Below the pieces are notes generated by a model. That model ran no database searches. It saw nothing but the letters and a program-made list of their open reading frames with translations, and was not told the DNA's origin. This document shows positions 21,512-34,300 of a stretch of DNA of 64,000 bases, piece after piece (position 1 is the first letter of the stretch; every line of letters starts with the position of its first letter). The stretch is from Euglena gracilis. Lineage: Eukaryota > Euglenida > Euglenophyceae > Euglenales. The translations under genes were made by a program, and so were the position numbers. Location: assembly GCA_039621445.1 (NCBI GenBank), contig CP154957.1, forward strand, positions 32,258,399 through 32,322,398, read 5' to 3'.

Positions 21512-23754
21512 TCAGAGCGTGCCGCTCTCCCCCCGCCTGCGTGCCGCCGCCCCTTCCGCCGGCCGCTGCTGCCGCTGCTGCTGCACCTTGCGCTGCATCT
21601 CCTCCACCACCGCGTTCAGCTGCTGGTTCTTCTGGCCGACGGCGGCCTGCACCTTGTCGATGTTCTCCTTCATGTACTTCATCTTCCGGTCCATGAAGTC
21701 CCGCGCAGGCACTGGCAACACAGCAAATGCCTCCCTGGGGCACCGACAGGGGGAATTTGCCAACCATGGGGCCCAAAATTCTCCCAGTGCCTTCGGCGCC
21801 GGACACTTCATACCATACACTTCTGGTCCAAACCCCTCCCACAGAGGGGGGGGTGTTTGTGGTGCTTTGGAGTGTCGCCCCGATTTCGACAAAAATGTCA
21901 GACTAAAATAAACATCACGATTCCACAGAACATCACAGGAGGCATTCAACCCACAAATGGTCTTGATCCAAACACCCAGATGCCACCCCACAACAATTGC
22001 CACAGGGCAAGCATGGCGAGTTCCCCACTTCCCCGTGGACCTCGCCACTGCCTATATCTCTCCCTTTTCCAGGCTCTGCTTCAAGTAATACCCCGTCCCT
22101 GGCAGGCCGCAGCTTGCCCCTTGGGTGGGCAACAACAGAGTGCCTGGGGACTGGGGCACTGTAAAAATTTGGAGACCATGAGGTGCGGACGATGAGGGGC
22201 AAACAATTTGTGTCTTGCGTATGACTTTTTTGAAAGGAAAAAAAAACAGGGGAAGCCACAGTCGGCTGGGTGCTTCACCGGCCCTTCATTTCTCTGTTTC
22301 TCTGAAGGAGGGTTTAAGATGGTAACATGGGAGGTCAGCCTGGACCCGACGTCCACGATGCACTGGGACGTGTCCCCGAACTCCCCCGGCACGTACAGCG
22401 AGGAGGTGAGGGGCACCAGCACCTTGTCCCCCGGCTTGTACTCCCGCAGGTGCTCGATGCACGTCTTGCTCTCAAAGAACCGCTCCCGCACCTGCCGCAG
22501 CGCCTGCAGCGACTGGGCGGTGGCAGAGACCGTCGGCCAGGTCTGGCCAGTTGTCAGGCTGCACTCAGCTGGTACCCGAAACCAACCAAGAAGGCTCAAA
22601 GCCAGCTGGACAAAAACCGAAGCAAGCTACGAAAACCCTTCAAGAAACACCGCTTTCAATCCTTTTTTGACCCCAATTTCTCAACCTTCACGAGGGAAAA
22701 GTTTCGACTCAGCTCAGATGCCCAGTTCTTTTTTTTTTTTCAGTGGACCCCGGGAGGGAGGGGTGGTTGGCTGCCCAGCTGGCGCTGCTGGCTGGATAAA
22801 AGTGCCAGCTGGCTGGATCCTCACCCCATCCAGGGCTGGGGCTTGGGCAGCCAAACCCACACTAAGCTTCTTTTCTTTGTCGATGTGGGCAAATGCCCAC
22901 ATCCACATTTTTACGAAAATGCCAAGGCCTGATGCCAAAAACCCAAAAATGTCAACAGGATGTGATGGGGTGCTTTAGGGCGTGGAGATGGACGCAAGGA
23001 CTTTGACAAGGAGGGTGCCCAAGAGTGTCACCACACCATACGGGGTACACAACACCCACCAGGTGTGTTTGGAACCTCCCAACGGCTGCCTCATTAACAG
23101 GGGATGTTACTGGAACGATTTGGTGAGGTGTGCCTGGAACAAACCCTGAACTGAATTGACTGTGTGAGAAATTGGTGGTCGGTGTGCACATTTGTTCAAA
23201 ATGGATGGTGCGAATGTACCGACAAATGAACGGTGCAAAATGGACGACGCAAATGCGCACACCAACCATTTGTTCCAACTGTGAAAAGGGCCACGTGCGC
23301 CGCTGAAATTGGTGTGTTTGTGAAATTGTACAAGTTGTTGATTTGTCCAAATTGAAAAACAGTCTGTGTGGTCGGTTTGCATATCTGCGCAGACCAACCA
23401 CTTGTGCAACTTAACACACGTATCATTTAGAGGGCGCGGCATCACTGCAGTTTGAAAATCCTTAAGTGCGAGGCATTCTGTATCCTCCTCATCAACCACC
23501 AGTGGCAGAATTCGCTTACAGTCCATTGTATATGTGGCATGTGCATTTCCACTTGCAGTAAACTCCTTCCATGGAGACCGGGCTTTTTTCAGCAAGGCAT
23601 CGAAAGGGTTGGTCCAAAAGGCAAAAAAAAAAAGCCACGGAGGTGCTGGAGGGCCGACGAGGCTCTGGGCGAGGTTGCGGATCTCGGTCTCGAGCTGCTC
23701 CTTGACCTGGTTGAGCTCCTCCAGCGGGAGTTGGCTGATGGGCACCTGGGCCAT
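21512..23754 (-). CDS. PFDN5: Prefoldin subunit 5 (alpha-type subunit)
   Basis: Subunit of the hexameric prefoldin co-chaperone, which delivers unfolded actin and tubulin to the CCT chaperonin in the cytosol. Four exons: 23754-23671 (MAQVPISQLPLEELNQVKEQ, N-terminal coiled coil); 22518-22346 (VRERFFESK, then the beta-hairpin core LVPLTSSLYVPGEF and IVDVG); a micro-exon at 22097 to about 22073 (TGYYLKQS); about 21716-21512 (ARDFMDRKMKYMKENIDKVQ, C-terminal coiled coil, Gln-rich end, stop TGA). The estimated length of about 160 aa matches the 150-160 aa usual for the family. Introns 23670-22519 and 22345-22098 are nonconventional and keep frame exactly; the third junction is unresolved to a few nt. 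A CAG at 23770-23768, 13 nt before ATG, could be a spliced-leader acceptor. Confidence 0.93.
22098..22345 (-). other. Nonconventional intron (prefoldin), 248 nt
   Basis: Joins IVDVG to the micro-exon TGYYLK in frame. CAGGC at +4 pairs with GCCTG ending at -6. The 5' end happens to start with GT, but no in-frame AG acceptor exists. Confidence 0.82.
22519..23670 (-). other. Nonconventional intron (prefoldin), 1152 nt
   Basis: The intron begins GCCCAGAG and exon 2 begins GCCCAGTC, so the cut is ambiguous over six nt. CAG is at +4 to +6 and CTG at -8 to -6; CAGAG pairs with CTCTG. Removal joins RNL to AQSLQALRQV in frame. The 8-nt flanks match at 5 of 8 positions. Confidence 0.85.
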
Positions 23755-24064
23755 TGTGGATGGCGGGCTGGGGGGCCGGCGACAAGCAGGCTGTGAGGGG
23801 CGAAGGAGGGCGACAGAGGGCGACCCACTGTTGGGGAGAGACGGTGGGCGAAGAAAACAGAGAAGGCGGCCTTCCTCGGCCGAGAGCCAGCCCGTCGTCT
23901 GGCGGCTATGCATAATGGCAGTAATTGCAACTTTGGAGCTGCTTTCTGCCTACCTAACTCCGGCCTGCCCATCTGGTCCTGTGGTCCACCCCTTGGGGGG
24001 GGGGGATAGGAGCTCTCTCCCCACCTCAGGCCTCTGACTCCCCGCCAGGCTTCCTTCCAAGGAG

Positions 24065-24163
24065 TCACTGGGCACTCTCCTCCTCTAGGAGGATGGGGTG
24101 TAGGGTGGTCTTGCCAAAGTACACCCCGCAGGCGCAGCCCGAAATGGTGTACCCCGTGGCGTG
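24065..24163 (-). CDS. Possible terminal exon of an unidentified gene
   Basis: Open frame after an AAG acceptor: HATGYTISGCACGVYFGK, then TTLHPILLEEE and a TGA stop at 24067-24065. It is GC-rich at third positions, as in real exons here, and lies about 300 bp upstream of the prefoldin start on the same strand. I do not recognise the family, and no partner exon could be confirmed between 24.2 and 26.1 kb. It may be chance. Confidence 0.25.
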   Translation of the reverse strand, partial: HATGYTISGCACGVYFGKTTLHPILLEEESAQ

Positions 24164-24555
24164 CTTCAGTTACACGTTTCCGGGTTGGATGACCCAAACT
24201 GACCCCCTCCGGGGGAGGTTTGCCACCTACGGGCTGGACCACTGGGTTGGTGAAGCAAAGCCTGGCACTGCCATTTACCCGGTGTCCCCCAAATCACAAG
24301 GACCCCAATCAGCTTCCAAGGTTTCCAGGGAGGTCACGGGCATAGAAACCCCCCCTTAATAAAAGCATGGGTGCGCTTCTATTTGGACCCTACCTGCGCG
24401 ATTTTATTGTTGATTTCCTTTAGAAACTTTAGAAACTCCACCAAAATGGGGGGGGGGGGCGCTTGTGCGGACTGCAACCTTCGGCGGCGGGGGGGGGGTC
24501 GCCCCTATTTGAACCCTGTGCTTGTAGTGGCCGCGTGCTTCTATTGGGGGGGGTC
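24164..24555. other. Spacer before the satellite array
   Basis: No exon was recognised; it contains poly-G runs and a short AT-rich stretch leading into the first degenerate satellite unit. Confidence 0.4.
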
Positions 24556-27500
24556 GCTGAGTTCTTATCCCTCTATGGGTAAGAGCGAAGCTTACCCCTG
24601 GGGAAAAGGGGGGGTCGGACCCCCCGCCCCCCCCCCCCGGGTCGGGGCCACCTCGGGAACCGGCAGATTATCACCATGATCACGGCTCCGTTCCCGGAAT
24701 TTTTTTTCCAGTCGCGAGCGACTGGATTTCCAGTTTCCGAATCACCTCCGTTTGACCCCCAACTCCCGCCAGGCCCGAATTATTCACGTGCGAAGGGTCC
24801 AGACTGGGTAGGATTGGCCCGCCCCCCCCCCTGGATGAGACCCCCCCCCCCGCCCCCCCTTTGGACTCTGCCATTTCCGGCCCAAAAATCGATATTTTCC
24901 AAATATCTCGAAAATGATACAAAATCAAAGGAAATGTCCGGAGAACTAAATTGAAGCCCCTGGAACGCCCTATCTACTGGTATTTTGATTTCCCCGCAAC
25001 TCCCCGTCTAGCCTGAGACACGGCCGTTTTTCGGCCAATTTGGGACATTTTGTACAATTTTTCCATTTTCAGACAAAAAAAGTCGAAAAAAATCCAAAAA
25101 AAATTTGGAAAAAAATATTGGCCCAAAATGAAGGTTTTTGGCCTCCCGGACCCGGAAAAAGTGTGTTCGAGCCGAAAACGAGCGTTTTTTACCCCCCCCC
25201 CCCCGTTTTAGGCCCGAAACCAATGGACTTTGGGTCATTTTCGGGTCAAAAAAGTCGAAAAAATCGAAAAAAAATTGCCCAAAACCATGTTTCCCGGACC
25301 CGGAAAAAGTGTTTTCGGGGCGAAAACGAGCGTTTTTCGACCCCCTGGCCCCCCGTTTTAGACCCGAACCCAATGGACTTTGGGTCATTTTCGGGTCAAA
25401 AAGGTCGAAAAATCCAATAAAGCGCGTATGGGGTGTATGGGGGGGTTAACATATTAACATTTCAGAATTTACTGCAAAATCACTGAAAGTCACCGTAAAT
25501 TGCAGGAGTGTAATTTGCAAATTATAATTTACGCGAAATTTCCAATGCTAGTCTTTTCGGTCTTCCATTACATGCATGTCCCATTAAGAGCTCAGCACTA
25601 TTCAAAACCCGGTTTACTTTTGTCACCCTTTGGATGTCAGAGGGGGATGGAGGCACGAGGCGCCAGAACACAGAATGTGTGTCACAGTGCGCACGTTGAG
25701 GCCGGGGCATGCCCCCACCTCCAGGCCGCATTGAGGAGGGAGGGGGCCCCAGCGGTGGGGAGCTCTGTGCCCCGGGGTGGCCACCAAAATGATGGCCGTG
25801 GTGGGCGGTTCCGAGGCGGCAAGAGGACGGGGCAGGTCACAGCGGGCGTGGGAGGGACCGACACCGAGGGGGGGCACATTGGGGGAATCGATTCTCCGCA
25901 AAGCAGGGCGGACTTACAGTGGGACCAGGGTTGCCTGTAGGGAAGGGCAGGGCAGTACGGGAAAGCCTGGTGGGGATGGTTGACCCGCCCCACCCACCAC
26001 AGCATTTTCACAGGTTTTTTTTAAACACAAATCCACCTGGTGCCGAAAGCGCCGGGAAATTTTTTGGATTTGAAATTTTCAGTCAAAAGATCGCTTCCCC
26101 CATGGGGTTGGTGCTGCGGTCGAAAAATATGGGAGGAGGTGTTAGGGGAGGGGTCCGCTGAGCTCTTATCTCTTTAAAGTAAGAGCGAAGCTTACCCCCC
26201 CCCCGAAACCCCCCCCTACCCCCCCCGCCCCCCGCCCCCCCCCCCCCTGAGTAGGCTCGGGCCCCCGAGGATTATCGATGTGATTGGATTTCGGGACCCG
26301 AAAGGTTAATAGCCTATAGGTTAGGAGACGGTCCCTAGTTTGTCCAGAGCCCTTAGGTTGCCCGCAACTCCGCGGGAGATCTGGCCCGAGCAAAAAAGTT
26401 GTCTACCGTTTTTTTTCCAAAGAAATTTTGTTGGACCGGCAAAAGGGGTCATTTTTGGGGTCAAAAAATCGAAAAATTCAAAATATCTCGAAAACGCTGG
26501 GGAGTTGAGAAAAACTAAAGAGTACCTCATTCCACAACTTTGGGACGCCCTATCCACCGGTATGCGCAGTTTGGGCCAACTCCCCGCCTAGCCCGAGATA
26601 TGGCCGTTTTTCGGTCCAAATGGCCGTTTTGCGCACTTTTCCCACTGTCCGACTTAGCCGTTTTCGGGCCAAAAAGTCGAAAAAAATCGAAAAAATTTTT
26701 TTCGCCCAAAACCATGTTTTTTGGCCTCCCGGACCCGGAAAAAGTGTTTTTGGGCAGAAAATGAGCGTTTTTCGACCCGCCAGCGCCCCGTTTTGGTTCG
26801 CCAACCCATTGACTTTGGGTCAAACCCGGGTCAAAAAAGTCGAAAAAAATCGAAAAAATTTTTTTCGCCCAAAACCATGTTTTTTGGCCTCCCGGACCCG
26901 GAAAAAGCGTTTTTGAGCTGAAAATGAGCGTTTTTGGACCCGCCAGGGCCCCTTTTTGGGCCGCCAACCCATTGATTTTGGGTCAAAACCGGGTCAAAAA
27001 AGTCGAAAAATATCGAAAAAATTTCTTCGCCCAAAACCATGTTTTTTGGCCTCCTGGACCCGGAAAACATGTTTTTTAGCTGAAAATGAGCGTTTTTCGC
27101 CGGCCGGGCCGGAATGGTCCCCCAAAGAGCTCAGCTCTACGTCACACCCTGGTCGCTGAGCTCTTATCTCTTTAGAGTAAGAGCGAAGCTTACCACCCCG
27201 GCGACAGGGGGGTCGGAGCCCCCCCACCCCCCCCCAGCGCCCCCACGCCCCCCCCCCCCCCCGCCCCCCCCCTGAGTAGGTCCGGGCCCCCGAGGATTAT
27301 CGATGTGATTGGATTTCCGGGCCCCCAAAGTGAATAGCCTATCGGTTAGGAGAGGTTCCCTAGTTTCTCCAGAGCCTTTCGGTTACCCGTAACTCCCCGC
27401 CAGTCCGGAGATATGGCCCGAGCAAAAAAGTTGTCTACCGTTTTTTTTCCAAAGAAATTTTGTTGGACCAGCAAAAGGGGTAATTTTTGGGGTCAAAAAA

Positions 27501-29339
27501 TCGAAAAAATCAAAATATCTCGAAAACGCTGGGGAGTTGAGAAAAAGTGAAGAGGACGTCATTCCACAACTTTGGGACGCCCTATCCACCGGTATTCGCA
27601 GTTTAGGACAACTCCTCGCCTGGCCCGAGATATGGCCGTTTTTCGGTCCAAATGGCCGTTTTGTACACTTTTCCCACTGTCCGACTTAGCGGTTTTCGGG
27701 CCAAAAAGTCGAAAAAAATCGAAAATTTTTTTTTTGCCCAAAACGATGTTTTTTGGGCTCCCGGACCCGGAAAAAGTGTTTTTGAGCTGAAAATGAGCGT
27801 TTTTCGACCCGCCAGCGACCCGTTTTGGTTGGCCAACCCATTGATTTTGGGTCAAAACCGGGTCAAAAAAGTTGAAAAAAATCGAAAAAATTTTTTCGCC
27901 CAAAACCATGTTTTTTGGCCTGCCGGACCCAGAAAAAATGTTTTTGAGCCGAAAACGAGAGTTTTTCGACCCGCCAGGGCCCCGTTTTGGTTGGCCAACC
28001 CATTGACTTTGGGTCAAAACCGGGTCAAAAAAAGTCGAAAAAATTTTTTTTGGCCCAAAACGATGTTTTATGGCCTCCCTTACCCAGAAAACATGTTTTT
28101 GGGCCAAAAATGAGTGTTTTTCGCAGGCCGGGCCGGGGTGGTCCCCCAAAGAGCTCAGCTCTACGTCACACCCTGGTCGCTGAGCTCTTATCTCTTTAGA
28201 GTAAGAGCGAAGCTTACCACCCCGGCGACGGGGGGGTCGGACCCCCCGCCCCCCCGCCCCCCCCGCCCCCCCCGCCCCCCCCGCCCCCCCTGGGTAGGTC
28301 GGGACACCCGAGGATTATCGATGTGATTGCATTTCCGGGCCCCCAAAATGAATAGCCTATAGGTTAGGAGAGGTTCCCTAGTTTCTCCAGAGCCCTTCGG
28401 TTACCCGTAACTCCCCGCCAGTCCGGAGATATGGCCCGAGCAAAAAAGTTGTCTACCGTTTTTTTTTTCCGGGGGAATTTCAGGGTCATTTTGAGGTCAA
28501 AAAATCGATAATTTCAAAATATCTCAAAAACGCCGCGGAGTTGAGAAAAAGTGAAGAGGACGTCATTCCACAACTTTGGGACGCCCGTTCGATCGGTATG
28601 CGCGGTTCGGGCCAACTCCCCGCCTAGCCCGAGATACGGCCGTTTTGTGGTTTTGGGCCAGTTTGGCCAGTTTTGGCCGTTTCGGGCCCGTTCGGGGCCC
28701 GAAACCGTAAATTGCCCATATCTCGGGCTAGACGGGGAGTTGGAACCCAAACCAGGGGGTCAATCATGAGGTTTAGGGGGGGGATTTGACCGTTTTTTGG
28801 GGTTCCCGGGGTCTGGTTGTGCCATTTTAGGCCAGTTTTGGGTGTTCGGGGACCCCTGCAGGGGTTCGAGGGCGGCCGGGCTGGGGTCAAAAAATCGAAA
28901 AATTCAAAATATCTCGAAAACGCTGTGGAGGTGAGGAAAAGTAAAGAGGACCTCATTCCACAACTTTGGGACGCCCGATCGATTGGTATGCGCGGTTTGG
29001 GCCAACTCCTCGCCAAGCCCGAGATATGGTCGTTTTGGGGGTTTTGGGCCAGTTTTGGCCATTTCGGGCCTGTTTGGGCCCGAAACCGTAAATTGGCCGT
29101 ATCTCGGGCTAGACGAGGAGTTGGGACCCAAACCAGGGGTCAATCATTAGGTTTAGGGGGGGGGTTTGACCATTTTTTGGGGTTCCCGGGGCCTGGTTGT
29201 GCGATTTTGGGCCAGTTTTGGGTATTCGGGGACCCCTACGGCGGGTTCGAGGGCGGCTGGGCGAGGGGGGGTCGGGTGGCAGGTCGGGACCCAAAATTCT
29301 GAAAAAAATTTTTTCGTTCAAAAACAATTTTTTTCACTT

Positions 29340-29355
29340 AAAAAAAAAAAAAAAA

Positions 29356-29398
<43 letters not shown>
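29340..29398. repeat. Poly-A tract inside the satellite
   Basis: Nearly pure A over about 56 bp in one unit; not seen in the other units. Confidence 0.9.
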
Positions 29399-29701
29399 GC
29401 CGGCGCCCCGTTTTGGGCCGCCAACCCATTGACTTTGGGTCAAAACCGGGTCAAAAAAGTCGTAAAAAATCGAAAAAAAAATTTTTGCCCCAAACCATGT
29501 TTTTTGGCCTCCCGGAACAACTGTTTTTGAGCCGAAAACGAGCGTTTTCCCCGGGCCGGGCTGGGGTGGTCTCCCAAAGAGCTCAGCTCTACGTCACACC
29601 CTGGTCGCTGAGCTCTTATCTCTTTAGAGTAAGAGCGAAGCTTACCACCCCCCCGAACCCCCCCCCTGACCCCCGCCCCCCCCCCGCCCCCCCCCCCCCC
29701 G

Positions 29702-29736
<35 letters not shown>

Positions 29737-30467
29737 TGAGTAGGCCCGGGCACCCGCGGATTATCGATGTGATTAATAGCCTATAGGTTAGGAGACGGTC
29801 CGTAGTTTGTCCAGAGCCCTTAGGTTGCCCGCAACTCCGCGCCAGGCCGGAGATATGGCCGGAGCAAAAAAGTTGTCTACCGTTTTTTTTTCAAAGAAAG
29901 TTTGTTGGACCGGCAACAGGGGGTCATTTTTGGGGTCAAAAAATCGAAAAATTCAAAATATCTCGAAAACGCCGGGGAGTTGAGAAAAAGTAAAGAGTAC
30001 CTCATTCCACAACTTTGGGACGCCCGATCCACCGGTATGCGCGGTTTGGGCCAACTCGCCGCCTGGGCCGAGATACGGCCGTTTTGAGGGTTCGCCACGG
30101 GGGGACTCTGCCATTTGGAGCCCAAAACGGGCCAAAAAACCAGTTTTTGCAAAATATCTCCAAAATGGTGGGGAGTTGATAAAAATGTCCGGAGACCTAA
30201 ATTGAAGCCCTTGGAACGCCCTATCTACTAGTATTTTGATTTCCCCGCAACTCTCCGCCTAGCCGCAGATACGGCCGTTTTCAGGTCCAAATGGCCGTTT
30301 TTGTACACTTTTCCCTCTGTCCGACTTAGCCGTTTTCGGGCCAAAAATTCGAAAAAAATCGAAAAAAAATTTTTTGGCCCAAAACCATGTTTTTAGGCTT
30401 CCTGGACCCGGAAAAAGTGTTTTCGAGCCGAAAATTGGCGTTTTTCGACCCGCCAGCCCCTCGGCCC

Positions 30468-31160
30468 TCATGGTCATGATGCGCATCATGCCCAATGATG
30501 GCCATCATGCCCAATGATGGCCATCATGCCCAATGATGGCCATCATGACCCCGGATGGCCATCATGACCAATGATGGCCATCATGACCAATGATGGCCAT
30601 CATGACCAATGATGGCCATCATGACCAATGATGGCCGCCATGACCAATGATGGCCATCATGACCCCGGATGGCCATCATGACCAATGATGGACATCATGA
30701 CCAATGATGGCCATCACGACCAACGATGACCATCATCACGACCAACGATGACCATCATGACCAATGATGGCCATCATGCCCAATGATGGCCATCTTGACC
30801 CCGGATGGCCATCATGACCAACGATGACCATCATGACCAATGATGGCCATCATGACCAATGATGGCCATCATGACCCCGGATGTCCATCATGACCAATGA
30901 TGGCCATCATGACCCCGGATGGCCATCCTGACCCCGGATGGCCATCATGACCCCGGATGTCCATCATGACCAATGATGGCCATCATGACCCCGGATGGCC
31001 ATCCTGACCCCGGATGGCCATCATGACCAATGATGGCCATCATGACCCCGGATGGCCATCATGACCCCAGATGGCCATCATGCCCAATGATGGCCATCAT
31101 GACCAATGATGGCCATCATGACCCCGGATGGCCATCATGACCAATGACGGCCATCATGAC
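30468..31160. repeat. 19-bp minisatellite within one satellite unit
   Basis: About 36 copies of GATGGCCATCATGACCAAT, with a second variant in which CAAT is replaced by CCCG. The core GATGGCCATC is palindromic. Present only in the unit that starts at 29607, which explains its extra length. Confidence 0.92.
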
Positions 31161-31376
31161 CCCGGGCCGGGCCGCCGGGCCGCCGGGCCGCCGGGCCGCG
31201 GGCCGCCGGGCCGGGCTGCCGGGCCGGGCCGCCGGGCCGCCGGGCCGGGCCGGGCCGCCGGGCCGCCGGGCCGGGCCGGGCCGGGCCGCCGGGCCGGGCC
31301 GGGCCGCCGGCCGGGCCGGGCCGGGCCGCCGCCGGCCGGGCCGGGCCGGCCGGCCGGCCGGGCCGCCGGGCCGGAC
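31160..31376. repeat. GC-only tract of GCCGGGCCG units
   Basis: About 215 bp made almost wholly of G and C in GCCGGGCC/GCCGGGCCG units, directly following the 19-bp minisatellite. It gives proline/arginine/glycine/alanine-only reading frames that are not genes. Confidence 0.92.
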
Positions 31377-34300
31377 TGGGGGTCTCCCAAAGAGTTCAGC
31401 TCTACGTCACACCCTGGTCGCTGAGCTCTTATCTCTTTAGAGTAAGAGCGAAGCTTACCCCCCCCCAGAAACCCCCCCCTGTCCCCCCCCCCCCCCCCCC
31501 CCCCCCCCGCCTCCCCCCCGCTGAGTAGGCCCGGGCACCCGCGGATTATCGATGTGACCTGATTTCCGGACCCGAGAAGTTAATAGCATATCGGTTAGGA
31601 GAGGGTCCCTAGTTTGTCCAGAGCCCGCACTTTGCCCCTAACTCCGCGCCGGTCTGGAGATCTGGCCCGAGCAAAAAAGTTGTGTACCGTTTTTTTTTCA
31701 AAGAAATTTTGTTGGACCGGCAAAAGGGGTCATTTTTGGGGTCAAAAAATTGAAAAATTCAAAATATCTCGAAAACGCCGGGGAGTTGAGAAAAAGTAAA
31801 GAGTACCTCATTCCACAACTTTGGGACGCCCTATCCACCGGTATTCGCAGTTTGGGCCAACTCCCCGCCTAGCCCGAGATATGGCCGTTTTTCGGTCCAA
31901 ATGGCCGTTTTGCGCACTTTTCCCACTTAGCCGTTTTCGGGCCAAAAAGTCGAAAAAATCGAAAAAATTTTTTCGCCCAAAACCATGTTTTTTGGCCTCC
32001 CGGACCCGGAAAAAGTGTTTTTGAGCTGAAAATGAGCGTTTTTCGACCCGCCAGCGCCCCGTTTTGGGCCGCCGACCCATTGACTTTGGGTCAAAACCGG
32101 GTCGAAAAAGTCGAAAAAAATCGAAAAAAATTTTTTTGCCCGAAACGATGTTTTTTGGCCTCCCGGACCCAGAAAAAGCGTTTTTGAACTGAAAATGAGC
32201 GTTTTTCGACCCGCCAGGACCCCTTTTTGGTTGGCCAACCCACTGATTTTGGGTCAAAACCAGGTCAAAAAAGTCGAAAAATATCGAAAAATTTTTTCGC
32301 CCAAAACCATGTTTTTTGGCCCTCCTGGACCCGGAAAACATGTTTTTGAGCTGAAAATGAGTGTTTTTCGACCGGCCGGGCCGGAATGGTCCCCCAAAGA
32401 GCTCAGCTCTACGTCACACCCTGGTCGCTGAGCTCTTATCTCTTTAGAGTAAGAGCGAAGCTTACCACCGGGGTTGGAGACCCCCCCCCTGACCCCCCCG
32501 CCCCCCCCGCCCCCCCGCCCCCCCCCCCCCCCCCGCCCCCGCCCCCACCTGAGTAGGTCCGGGCCCCCGAGGATTATCGATGTGATTGGATTTCTGGGCT
32601 CCCAAAATGAATAGCCTATAGGTTAGGAGAGGTTCCCCAGTTTCTCCAGAGCACTTGGGTTACCTGTAACTCCCCGCCAGTCCGGAGATATGGCCCGAGC
32701 AAAAAAGTTGTCTACCGTTTTTTTTTCCAAAGAAATTTTGTTGGACCGGCAAAAGCGGTAATTTTTGGGGTCAAAAAATCGAAAAATTCAAAATATCTCG
32801 AAAACGCTGGGGAGTTGAGAAAAAGTAAAGAGTACCTCATTCCACAACTTTGGGACGCCCTATCCACCGGTACTCGCAGTTTGGGCCAACTCCCCGCCTG
32901 GCCCGAGATATGGCCGTTTTTCGGTCCAAATGGCTGTTTCGTACACTTTTCCCACTGTCCGACTTAGCCGTTTTCGGGCCAAAAAGTCGAAAAAAATCGA
33001 AAAATTTTTTTTCGCCCCAAACCATGTTTTTTGGCCTCCCGGACCCGGAAAAAGTGTTTTTGAGCCAAAAATGAGCGTTTTTCGACCCGCCAGCGACCCG
33101 TTTTGGTTGGCCAACCCATTGACTTTGGGTCAAAACCGGGTCAAAAAAGTTGAAAAAAATCGAAAAAAAATTTTTCGCCCAAAACCATGTTTTTTGGCCT
33201 CCCGGACCCAGAAAAAATGTTTTCGAGCCAAAAATGAGCGTTTTTCTACCCGCCGGCGCCCCGTTTTGGGCCGCCAACCCATTGATTTGGGGTCAAAACC
33301 GGGTCAAAAAAGTCCAAAAAAATCGAAAAAAAAAAATTTTTTTTTTTTTTCCCGGACCCGGAAAAACTGTTTTTGAGCCAAAAATGAGCGTTTTTCGACC
33401 CGCCAGCGCCCCGTTTTGGGCCACCAACCCATGACTTTGGGTCAAAACTGGTCAAAAAAGTCGAAAAAATTCCAAAAAAAATTTTGGCCCCAAAACGATG
33501 ATTTTTGGCCTCCCTGACCCAGAAAAGCTGTTTTTGAGCCGAAAATGAGCGTTTTTCCCGGGCCGGGCCGGGGTGGTCCCCCAAAGAGCTCAGCCCTACG
33601 TCACACCCTGTCGCTGAGCTCTTATCTCTTTAGAGTAAGAGCGAAGCTTACCACCGGGGCCGGAGACCCCCCCCTGACCCCCCCCGCCCCCCCGCCCCCC
33701 CCCCGCCCCCCCCCCCCCGCCCCCCCGCCCCCCCCTGAGTAGGTCCGGGCCCCCGAGGATTATCGATGTGATTGGATTTCCGGGCCCCCAAAGTGAATAG
33801 CCTATAGGTTAGGGGACGATCCCTAGCTTCTCCAGAGCCCTCACTTTGCCCGCAACTCCCCGCCAGTCCGGAGATATGGCCCGAGCAAAAAAGTTGTCTA
33901 CCGTTTTTTTTCCAAAGAAATTTTGTTGGACCGGCAACAGGGGTCATTTTTGGGGTCAAAAAATCGAAAAATTCAAAATATCTTGAAAACGCTAGGGAGT
34001 TGAGAAAAAGTAAAGAGTACCTCATTCCACAACTTTGGGACGCCCTATCCATGGGTATTCGCAGTTTGGGCCAACTCCCCGCCTGGCTCGAGATATGGCC
34101 GTTTTTCGGTCCAAATGGCCGTTTTGTACACTTTTCCCACTGTCCGACTTAGCCGTTTTCGGGCCAAAAAGTCGAAAAAAATCGAAATTTTTTTTTCCGC
34201 CCAAAACCATGTTTTTGGGCCTCCCGGACCCGGAAAAAGTGTTTTTGAGCCGAAAATGAGTGTTTTTCGACCCGCCAGCACCCCGTTTTGGTTCGCCAAC

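Noticed and set aside
25640-25950. GC-rich stretch with open minus-strand frames near 25.7 kb
   Set aside because: No frame shows a conserved motif or phase-consistent splice pair; it could be an exon of the 24065-24163 gene but I cannot support it.
30468-31376. CRISPR-like regularly spaced short repeats
   Set aside because: The 19-bp units are contiguous with no unique spacers; the genome is eukaryotic. It is a minisatellite.
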